A DNA stretch of 11,902 nucleotides from Clostridia bacterium (GTDB lineage: Bacteria; Bacillota; Clostridia; Oscillospirales; Acutalibacteraceae), in the NCBI GenBank assembly GCA_024404065.1, contig JAKSQR010000031.1:1-11902 (forward strand), given 5' to 3'. The notes under the pieces are model-generated. The model was not told the origin of the DNA. It made no database searches and saw nothing but the letters and a program-made list of their open reading frames with translations. A program made the translations under genes and the position numbers. The stretch's first letter is position 1. Each line of letters begins with the position of its first letter. Shown one piece after another: positions 7,185 through 11,902 of this stretch.

Positions 7185-7981
7185 GCAAGGGCAGAACAGA
7201 TATACCCATAACTGAAATTGCTCCGGATATTTATCTTTTAGATGAATTTACAGGCACAAACTGTTACCTTGTTGTTGGCTCAGAAAAGGCATTGCTTATA
7301 GACTGCGGCACAGGTCTTTGTGACTTTGAGGCGGTGGTAAGAAATATTACCGACCTTCCCCTTACAGTGGTAGCTACTCACGGTCATGTAGACCATTTTG
7401 GTGGTGCCTGCCTTTTCCCCGAAATATATGTGCATAAGGATGACTGCAAGCCTGTAAACAAAATGCAGCTGAGCAGAGCGTTACGCACAGGCTCTTACCT
7501 TGCAGGCAAAGAGGTAAGGGAGCAGGGTGTAAAGCTTAAGGATATTCAGAAAAAAAGGTACAATACAAAGCTTATCCCTATTGAAGAAGGCTTTAAGTTT
7601 GACTTAGGCAATAAAACACTCTGGGTTAAGCACCTGCCCGGTCACACAAAGGGCTCAATCGCCCTTGTAGACGAAGCTGATAAAATTATATTCAGCGGTG
7701 ATAATGTATGTGATTCACTGTGGATGTTTGTGCCCGGCTGCACAAGTATGGAGGAATGGGTGCCTTCAGCTGAGTGGCTGCTTAAAATGGCAGAGGATTA
7801 TAAAATCTACTGGGGTCACCGCACTCCCGAAATTAAAAAGGATTATATCGCTACCGTAATAGGCTACGGCAAAGAGCTTATTGCAAAAACAGAAAAGAAC
7901 ACCCGTTTCTATAAAATCAGCCAGTATCCGAAGCAGGCTGACGGCATACTTTACAGAACAGATATGGTGCTGAAAAAATGA
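7181..7981 (+). CDS. MBL-fold metallohydrolase (266 aa)
   Basis: This is a cytoplasmic metallo-beta-lactamase-fold hydrolase, probably with two metal ions; its substrate is unknown. The HxHxDH signature is complete (His67, His69, Asp71, His72), followed by His155 in LPGHTKGS, Asp174 in FSGDN, and His213 in WGHR as the likely last ligand. The N-terminus (TNCYLVVGSEKALLIDCGTG) is typical of glyoxalase II-like and general MBL hydrolases. No signal peptide is present. Its ATG overlaps the stop of the LPDTG gene (ATGA), and no good Shine-Dalgarno precedes it, so translation is probably coupled. Its own stop overlaps the GH43 start in the same way. The family includes thioesterases, lactonases and nucleases, and the sequence does not decide among them. 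Confidence 0.92.
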   Translation: MSKGRTDIPITEIAPDIYLLDEFTGTNCYLVVGSEKALLIDCGTGLCDFEAVVRNITDLPLTVVATHGHVDHFGGACLFPEIYVHKDDCKPVNKMQLSRALRTGSYLAGKEVREQGVKLKDIQKKRYNTKLIPIEEGFKFDLGNKTLWVKHLPGHTKGSIALVDEADKIIFSGDNVCDSLWMFVPGCTSMEEWVPSAEWLLKMAEDYKIYWGHRTPEIKKDYIATVIGYGKELIAKTEKNTRFYKISQYPKQADGILYRTDMVLKK

Positions 7982-8958
7982 GCTATTATTTAAGATTACT
8001 GATTGCAATAGTGATGCTTCCCATCAATATTTTTTATGCAATCTCAGGAGGCTATGCTATGCCAAAGGTTAGCAAATGCGATAAATATTTATTCGTTCAC
8101 TTCGTGGGTAATGAGCCTGAGCAGGAAAGAATCAGCTTTGCCGTAAGTGAGGATGGATATAACTTTAAGGCTCTTAACAATAATGAGCCTGTAATAATGC
8201 AGACCAAGGGCACAAGGTGCTGCCGTGACCCCTTTGTTTTAAGGGGTGAGGATGGTTATTATTACATAATAGCCACCGATATGAAATGCACTGATGGCTG
8301 GACCTCCAACCATGCACTTGTAACATGGAAATCAGCAGACCTTATAAACTGGACTGATGAAACAATTATAGATATAAGAGATTACGAAGGCTTTGAGCAC
8401 TGCAACCGCTCATGGGCGCCTGAGGTAATGTGGGATAAGGACAAGCAGGCATATTTTATATACTGGGCAATCTCCACTGAGGAAAATGACTGTGCAGCCC
8501 TTTACTATGCCTATACTACCGATTTCAAAACCATCACACAGCCTCAGCTTCTTTATGAAAGAAAAGGCATACAGACCATTGATGGCGACATAGGCTATAA
8601 TGAAAAGACAGGCTATTATTATCTGTATTTCAAGCACGATGAGGACCAGACTATTGCATACGTAAAATCCAAAAATCTTGCAGGACCTTATGAAGAGCCA
8701 AGTGTGGTATGCTCCCTTTCACCAAACGGTGTAGAGGGCAGCACAATTTACCAGATTAACGGCACAGATACCTTCGTAATGATTATGGATGAATATGGTC
8801 AGGGCACATTCTTTATGCAGCAGACCACAGACTTTGAAAACTTTAAGCCCGTAAACAGAAAGAGCTTCAGCTTTGAGGGTGTATACCCCCGTCACGGCAG
8901 CATAGTTGCCATTACAGATGATGAGTATGATGCTCTTGTAAAGAATTACGGCATTTAA
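7978..8958 (+). CDS. GH43-type glycoside hydrolase (arabinosidase/xylosidase-like), possible dual start
   Basis: This is a predicted five-bladed beta-propeller glycosidase that would release arabinose or xylose from plant polysaccharide. Visible GH43-like signatures are SFAVSEDGYNF (53-63), RDPF (83-86) followed by DGYYYIIATD, WAPEVMW (146-152), and VEGSTIY (252-258), whose Glu253 is the likely general acid. From 7978 the protein has 326 aa and begins with a hydrophobic 27-residue segment (YYLR, then LLIAIVMLP, ending GGYA before Met28), a plausible signal peptide or anchor. From Met28 (8059) it would be a 299-aa cytosolic protein that starts just before the catalytic domain. The 7978 ATG overlaps the MBL stop (ATGA) and has no clear Shine-Dalgarno, while 8059 has an ideal AGGAGG. 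The family is fairly clear; substrate and location are open. Confidence 0.85.
   Translation: MSYYLRLLIAIVMLPINIFYAISGGYAMPKVSKCDKYLFVHFVGNEPEQERISFAVSEDGYNFKALNNNEPVIMQTKGTRCCRDPFVLRGEDGYYYIIATDMKCTDGWTSNHALVTWKSADLINWTDETIIDIRDYEGFEHCNRSWAPEVMWDKDKQAYFIYWAISTEENDCAALYYAYTTDFKTITQPQLLYERKGIQTIDGDIGYNEKTGYYYLYFKHDEDQTIAYVKSKNLAGPYEEPSVVCSLSPNGVEGSTIYQINGTDTFVMIMDEYGQGTFFMQQTTDFENFKPVNRKSFSFEGVYPRHGSIVAITDDEYDALVKNYGI
8046..8061 (+). promoter_or_regulatory. Strong internal ribosome binding site in the GH43 gene
   Basis: AGGAGG (8046-8051) is followed after 7 nt by an in-frame ATG (8059-8061), which is optimal spacing. In the long reading frame this stretch encodes the SGGYA end of the signal-like segment, so the coding and ribosome-site readings compete. 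It supports an alternative or even the main start at 8059. Confidence 0.55.
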
Positions 8959-8992
8959 ACTTGAGAAAATAAAAATTAAAAATAAATGAAAA

Positions 8993-9034
8993 AGGAGGAT
9001 GCTTACTGCTTATGCGGTAAGCGAAAAAATCATG
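8993..9034 (+). promoter_or_regulatory. Shine-Dalgarno bridged to the start codon by a hairpin
   Basis: AGGAGG (8993-8998) is directly followed by GCTTACTGC (9001-9009), loop TTAT, and GCGGTAAGC (9014-9022). The arms pair over 9 bp with one G-U wobble. Then come nine bases and ATG (9032-9034). With the hairpin unfolded the Shine-Dalgarno is 33 nt from the ATG; with it folded the effective spacing is about 11 nt. The nearer in-frame ATG (8999) abuts the Shine-Dalgarno with no spacer and is not usable by normal rules. Confidence 0.6.
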
Positions 9035-9964
9035 TCATCATTTGAAGATTTAAGAGTAGTTGATAATTTTTATCAGACCTCACTCTTCTTCCCCATGCCC
9101 ACAGTACTGTGCAGTACTCTTAATGAGGATGGCTCAACTAACCTTGGCCCTTACTCACTTGTACAGCCCTACTACATTGCAGGTAAAGATTACTATGCAA
9201 TGCTGCTTCAGTGCCGTAACTCCTCAAACACAGCACAGAACATACTGAGAACAGGCAAGGTTACACTTAACTTTGTAGATGATAAGCTTTCAACCTTTAA
9301 GGAGCTTGTTAAGCTCTCATGGCCCGGCGACACATCTGCTGATAAAATGCCCCGTGTAAACTTCAAGCTTGAAAAGAGCCTTATTGAAGAAGCTAACCCT
9401 GAGGATAAGAGACCTATGGTAGTAGCATCTGCTATAGAGGCCATTGAATGCACATGGGTACGCACACTTGATGGCGCAGAGAACGACCAGCCAGGCAACC
9501 TTAACGGTTATGAAGGCCCTTACCACGATTTCAACGGTATCACAAGCAAATTCGGTGCACACTTCATACTTAAAATTGATAAGATTTTAATGAAGAAAAA
9601 GTACAGCGACGCTATTATCAACGGCGTTAAGGCAAAGGACTTCCCTGCCCTTCCCGTTGACTACGGCTACAGAGACAGTAAGAATTTCTGGTTCCACCGT
9701 AAGACTAAGATGAAGGCTGCACTTCTTCAGGTACGTGAGGCTTCACTTGAATCCGTTCGTTATGCTGCAGACAGAGCTGACGATAAGGTTAAGTTTACAG
9801 ATGAAGCTCTTAAAACTGTTCTTTCCGTTCCCCGTGTATTCCTTCCCCTTGTACTTAAGGGCTGTGTAGACTGGGCAAAGGAAAACAATGTTGATTTAAT
9901 CACCGAAGAGCACATGAAGATTATCAACGACAAGCGTGCCGAAGAAAAGAAAAAGAAGAAATAA
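9032..9964 (+). CDS. Flavin reductase-like FMN-binding protein with C-terminal helical extension
   Basis: This is a predicted cytoplasmic FMN-binding split-barrel protein of the flavin reductase-like family, a likely NAD(P)H- or flavin-linked oxidoreductase; its partner is unknown. The N-terminal half carries the family look (PMPTVLCSTLNEDGSTNLGPYSL, then MLLQCRNSSNTAQNILRTGKVTLNFV). The last 60 residues or so (FTDEALKTVLSVPRVF onward) look like the small PCP_red-type helical domain and end in a lysine run (EEKKKKK). From 9032 the protein has 311 aa. The in-frame ATG at 8999 is rejected because AGGAGG touches it. The gap after the GH43 gene is about 70 nt with no terminator, and I see no convincing promoter, so it is probably the last gene of the operon. 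The fold is moderately sure; the reaction is unknown. Confidence 0.85.
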   Translation: MSSFEDLRVVDNFYQTSLFFPMPTVLCSTLNEDGSTNLGPYSLVQPYYIAGKDYYAMLLQCRNSSNTAQNILRTGKVTLNFVDDKLSTFKELVKLSWPGDTSADKMPRVNFKLEKSLIEEANPEDKRPMVVASAIEAIECTWVRTLDGAENDQPGNLNGYEGPYHDFNGITSKFGAHFILKIDKILMKKKYSDAIINGVKAKDFPALPVDYGYRDSKNFWFHRKTKMKAALLQVREASLESVRYAADRADDKVKFTDEALKTVLSVPRVFLPLVLKGCVDWAKENNVDLITEEHMKIINDKRAEEKKKKK

Positions 9965-9979
9965 TTCAGCATTGCTGAA
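9965..9979 (+). other. Short hairpin directly after the flavin reductase stop
   Basis: TTCAGC (9965-9970) and GCTGAA (9974-9979) form a perfect 6-bp stem with a 3-nt loop, starting at the base after the stop codon. It has no T-run. It may protect the 3' end of the message ahead of the main terminator at 9991. Confidence 0.3.
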
Positions 9980-9990
9980 AGCATAAAAAC

Positions 9991-10024
9991 AGCACCACCT
10001 GCAAAGGTGGTGCTTGTTGTTTTA
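9991..10024. terminator. Bidirectional intrinsic terminator between convergent genes
   Basis: AGCACCACC (9991-9999) pairs with GGTGGTGCT (10006-10014) over 9 bp around a 6-nt loop. On the plus strand the tail is TTGTTGTTTTAAT. On the minus strand the stem is followed by GTTTTTATG. It therefore suits both the plus-strand operon ending at 9964 and minus-strand cysK ending at 10033. Confidence 0.85.
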
Positions 10025-10032
10025 ATATAGGA

Positions 10033-10977
10033 TTATTCCCCTTCAAAAAGTGGGGTGGAGAAGTATCTTTCGGCGGTGTCGGGGAGTATTGTAACTACGG
10101 TTTTGCCTTTGCCTAACTTTTTGGCAAGCTTAATTGCTGCAGCTACATTTGTACCGCTTGAAATACCGCAGAGTATGCCCTCCTCTTTTGCAAGTCGTCT
10201 TGCAGTTTCAAGAGCTTCATCATCTGTAACAATGCAGATTTCGTCATAAATTTCCTGGTCAAGAATGGGTGGGATAATGCCATCACCTATGCCCATCTGA
10301 TTATGTGTGCCGATTGAGCCGCCTGCAAGAATTGCGGCATTTTCAGGCTCAACCGCCCAAATAGTCATATCAGGGTTTTGCTCTTTAAGCACCTGACCTA
10401 TACCGGTAATTGTACCGCCTGTACCTATGCCGGAGCAGAAGCCGTCAATAGGTCCGCCTACCTGGTCCATAAGCTCAAGGGCTGTGTGATACTTGTGAGC
10501 ATATACATTATTTATATTTGCAAACTGCTGAGGAACAAATACATTGGGGTCCTCCTCTGCCATACGAAGGGCTGTCTGAAGGCACTCATCAATACAGGCT
10601 CCTATGTTGCCTGCATCATGCACAAGTATAACCTCTGCGCCATAGTGGTGCATAATTTTACGCCTTTCCTCACTTACGGAGTCCGGCATTACGATAATGG
10701 TCTTGTAGCCTCTTACTGCGCCTACAAGGGAAAGGCCTATGCCCTGATTACCGCTTGTTGGCTCTACAATAATTGTATTCTCGTTTATAAGGCCCTGCTT
10801 CTCAGCTGCCCTTATCATATTGTAGGCTGTACGGCTTTTGATAGAGCCGCCTACATTAAGGCCCTCAAACTTTACAAGTATTTCTGCTGAATTTTCCTCA
10901 GGCATTCTGTTAAGCCTGATAACGGGTGTGTGACCCATTGCTTTAAGTATATTTTCGTATACGCCATCGTAGCTCAT
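10033..10977 (-). CDS. cysK: Cysteine synthase (O-acetylserine sulfhydrylase family)
   Basis: This cytoplasmic fold-type II PLP enzyme most likely makes cysteine from O-acetylserine and sulfide. Visible elements are the N-terminal GHTPVIRLNR, the PLP lysine Lys47 in GGSIKSR, the substrate loop TSGNQG (74-79), the PLP-phosphate loop GIGTGGT (183-189), GISSG near the C-terminal third, and LPDTAERY close to the end. Length is 314 aa, normal for CysK. Two signature positions differ from the commonest form: TSGNQG instead of TSGNTG, and IKSR instead of VKDR. These hint at a divergent subfamily whose acceptor could be another O-activated serine or homoserine. The ribosome site is modest (AGAGAG). 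The gene has its own promoter, is divergent from the cysteine hydrolase gene, and is convergent with the operon to its left. Confidence 0.92.
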   Translation of the reverse strand: MSYDGVYENILKAMGHTPVIRLNRMPEENSAEILVKFEGLNVGGSIKSRTAYNMIRAAEKQGLINENTIIVEPTSGNQGIGLSLVGAVRGYKTIIVMPDSVSEERRKIMHHYGAEVILVHDAGNIGACIDECLQTALRMAEEDPNVFVPQQFANINNVYAHKYHTALELMDQVGGPIDGFCSGIGTGGTITGIGQVLKEQNPDMTIWAVEPENAAILAGGSIGTHNQMGIGDGIIPPILDQEIYDEICIVTDDEALETARRLAKEEGILCGISSGTNVAAAIKLAKKLGKGKTVVTILPDTAERYFSTPLFEGE

Positions 10978-11011
10978 ATTGCTTATCTCTCTTTACATTT
11001 AGTGCCTGCCT

Positions 11012-11040
11012 ATTATAGCAAAAACAAAATGAATTAACAA
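11012..11040 (-). promoter_or_regulatory. cysK promoter
   Basis: On the minus strand, TTGTTA (11035-11040) and a perfect TATAAT (11012-11017) are 17 nt apart. The predicted start, near 11005, gives a leader of about 28 nt. No S-box, T-box or clear CymR-type operator was recognised in this short leader. Confidence 0.7.
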
Positions 11041-11069
11041 CATAAAATTTACATATTTTGATAAAAGTA

Positions 11070-11098
11070 TTGACAAAGTAGTAAATTTGTACTATTAT
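11070..11098 (+). promoter_or_regulatory. Promoter for the cysteine hydrolase gene with a repeat half-site in its spacer
   Basis: A perfect TTGACA (11070-11075) and TATTAT (11093-11098) have a 17-nt spacer. The spacer contains AAAGTAGTAAATT, the same left arm as the palindromes further downstream, and an imperfect TAGT...ACTA dyad. A regulator binding this dyad would cover the promoter. The predicted start is near 11105, leaving a leader of about 217 nt before the ATG at 11322. Confidence 0.7.
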
Positions 11099-11110
11099 AG
11101 TTAGCGAAGA

Positions 11111-11131
11111 AAAGTAGTAATTCACTACTTT
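11111..11131. repeat. Palindrome 1 of the AAAGTAGY repeat
   Basis: The arms AAAGTAGT (11111-11118) and ACTACTTT (11124-11131) are exact complements around loop AATTC, and one more A-T pair extends them to 11110-11132. It is followed by TATATTTTCACC. Confidence 0.85.
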
Positions 11132-11148
11132 TATATTTTCACCTACGC

Positions 11149-11169
11149 AAAGTAGTTTTTTACTACTTT
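11149..11169. repeat. Palindrome 2 of the AAAGTAGY repeat
   Basis: The arms AAAGTAGT (11149-11156) and ACTACTTT (11162-11169) have the same geometry as palindrome 1, with loop TTTTT. Its centre lies 38 bp from the centre of palindrome 1. Confidence 0.85.
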
Positions 11170-11266
11170 TATATCAGAGGCAAAATACTTTTGCAGACAA
11201 AATTCCAATCTATCACCATCAGGTGAAAAGTCAGGTCTTAAATGGCCTTTATATTTTTAGGTAACG

Positions 11267-11287
11267 AAAGTAGCAATTCGCTACTTT
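11267..11287. repeat. Palindrome 3 of the AAAGTAGY repeat, with compensatory change
   Basis: The arms AAAGTAGC (11267-11274) and GCTACTTT (11280-11287) flank loop AATTC, identical to the loop of palindrome 1. The last base of the left arm and the first of the right arm both differ from the other copies (T-A becomes C-G), so pairing is kept. Confidence 0.85.
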
Positions 11288-11321
11288 ACAAATATTATTT
11301 ACCCGAAAGGAAACAAAAACC

Positions 11322-11858
11322 ATGAGCAAATCCGCAGTAATCGTAATTGATATGTTAAATGACTTTGTTACAGGCCCTATCGCCTCCCCCAGAGTTAACC
11401 ACATCATTGAGCCAATCGCTCAGCTTTGCGACTATGCAAGAGAGCATGACATGCCCGTTATCTATGCTAACGACAGCCATACTCCCGAAATTGATAAGGA
11501 GTTTAAGGTATGGGGTCCCCACGCAGTTGAGGGCACAAAGGGTGCTGAAGTTATTACCGAGCTTACACCTAAGCAGGGCGACTTTGTAATACCCAAAAAG
11601 ACATACAGCGGTTTCTATGAAACCACCCTTGAGCTTGTACTCAGAGAGCTTGGTGTAGACACCGTTATTATCACAGGCTGGCAGGCAGACTGCTGCTGCA
11701 GACACACATCTGCTGACGCTTTCTTCCGTGGCTTTAAGATTGTAGTGCCTAAGGAAACAACAGACACCACTACTGAGGAAGGCTACGTAGGTGGTCTTGA
11801 ATACATCAAGAATATTTATGGCGGCGAAATTGTAAACCTTGCCGACATTATGAAATAA
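11322..11858 (+). CDS. Isochorismatase-family cysteine hydrolase (nicotinamidase-like)
   Basis: This is a predicted cytoplasmic amide hydrolase of the isochorismatase superfamily, possibly converting nicotinamide to nicotinate in NAD salvage. The catalytic triad is visible: Asp10 in VIDMLNDF, Lys92 in PKKTYSGF, and Cys125 in the unusual triple DCCC stretch of GWQADCCCRHTSADAF. A metal site of the nicotinamidase kind is suggested by Asp51, His53 (NDSHTPE) and His67 (WGPH). Length is 178 aa, typical of small nicotinamidase-like members. The ATG at 11322 has AAAGGA 10 nt upstream. The gene has its own promoter and a long structured leader, and is divergent from cysK. Sequence alone does not separate nicotinamidase from related amidases, so no gene symbol is given. 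Confidence 0.9.
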   Translation: MSKSAVIVIDMLNDFVTGPIASPRVNHIIEPIAQLCDYAREHDMPVIYANDSHTPEIDKEFKVWGPHAVEGTKGAEVITELTPKQGDFVIPKKTYSGFYETTLELVLRELGVDTVIITGWQADCCCRHTSADAFFRGFKIVVPKETTDTTTEEGYVGGLEYIKNIYGGEIVNLADIMK

Positions 11859-11902
11859 TCTGATAATTCTGTATTAAAAAAATAAACCCTCCGCCTGAAA
11901 AA
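11859..11902 (+). other. 3' flank of the cysteine hydrolase gene, possible truncated terminator
   Basis: After the stop there is an AT-rich stretch, then ACCCTCCGCCTGAAAAA at the window edge. The GC-rich block could be the left arm of an intrinsic terminator whose right arm lies outside the window. No pairing partner is visible inside it. Confidence 0.3.

Larger units (their letters stand above)
11105..11321 (+). promoter_or_regulatory. Long structured leader of the cysteine hydrolase gene
   Basis: This leader of about 217 nt is packed with inverted repeats. There are three AAAGTAGY/RCTACTTT palindromes (listed separately), GCAAAA/TTTTGC (11180-11194), TCACC/GGTGA (11213-11226), and a weaker AGGTC/GGCCT (11233-11249). 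A phrase like TTTATATTTT followed by TA, CG and AAAGTAG occurs before palindromes 2 and 3, suggesting a degenerate unit of about 45 bp. No known riboswitch was recognised, and no T-run follows the last hairpin, so transcription attenuation is not obvious. The ribosome site AAAGGA (11306-11311) lies 10 nt before the ATG. No credible small ORF was found in the leader. Confidence 0.5.

Noticed and set aside
8986..9045. 19-codon leader ORF starting at ATG 8986 and overlapping the flavin reductase start
   Set aside because: It is open but has no Shine-Dalgarno (the upstream sequence is A/T only). The AGGAGG inside it is better explained as the ribosome site of the downstream gene.
5217..9964. A defence, biosynthetic or mobile system in the plus-strand operon
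   Set aside because: The products are a sugar mutase, an MBL hydrolase, a GH43 glycosidase, a flavin reductase and a small envelope protein. No nuclease-effector, RiPP, integrase or toxin-antitoxin signature is present.
10378..10890. 170-aa open frame on the plus strand inside cysK
   Set aside because: It is antisense to a clear cysK with intact motifs, has Cys/Tyr-rich low-plausibility composition, no ribosome site and no recognisable domain.
10943..11125. 60-aa minus-strand frame upstream of cysK
   Set aside because: It covers the cysK promoter and overlaps the cysK start in another frame. It has no ribosome site and an AT-driven composition.
11110..11287. CRISPR array made of the three palindromes
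   Set aside because: Only three 21-bp copies, unequal spacing (38 and 118 bp between centres), spacers that share sequence, and no cas genes.

Overview
The window looks like chromosomal sequence from an anaerobic gut-type clostridium (Clostridia, probably a Ruminococcaceae/Oscillospiraceae-like lineage). This is inferred from moderately AT-rich DNA, strong AGGAGG ribosome sites, sigma-A promoters with a 17-nt spacer, heavy use of CTT for leucine, a long type-2 IleS, and GH43 and sortase-motif proteins. No phage, IS, integrase, CRISPR, rRNA or tRNA signature was found. Most of the window is ordinary housekeeping and carbohydrate-related sequence. The unusual features are regulatory or small.

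Layout. Positions 1-498, minus strand: a 112-aa exported or membrane protein with its own promoter, downstream of ileS. Positions 499-3684, minus: isoleucyl-tRNA synthetase. A divergent promoter region (3685-3925) separates ileS from a secreted calcineurin-like phosphoesterase (3926-5113, plus). Positions 5150-5200 hold a hairpin that is both a good intrinsic terminator for the phosphoesterase and the site of a consensus promoter for the next gene. Positions 5217-9964, plus, form a tightly packed run: phosphoglucomutase, a 78-aa LPDTG mini-protein, a metallo-beta-lactamase-fold hydrolase, a GH43-type glycosidase and an FMN-binding flavin reductase-like protein. Two ATGA overlaps occur inside this run. 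It ends at a bidirectional terminator (9991-10024) shared with convergent cysK (10033-10977, minus). A divergent intergenic region (10978-11321) carries the cysK promoter and a promoter plus a long, palindrome-rich leader for an isochorismatase-family cysteine hydrolase (11322-11858, plus).

How the genes may work together. The phosphoglucomutase links glucose-6-P and glucose-1-P. The GH43 protein may trim arabinose- or xylose-containing polysaccharide. The LPDTG mini-protein and the 112-aa protein are envelope proteins of unknown role. The shared transcription unit is an inference from spacing and the lack of internal terminators; no single pathway is evident.

Best leads: (1) a 9-bp hairpin placed exactly between a strong Shine-Dalgarno and the likely start codon of the flavin reductase gene; (2) three 21-bp palindromes with a compensatory base-pair change in the leader of the cysteine hydrolase gene; (3) a sortase-type protein whose predicted mature part is only about 12 residues; (4) two competing starts in the GH43 gene that would give exported or cytosolic forms; (5) a promoter embedded in a terminator hairpin upstream of the phosphoglucomutase gene.
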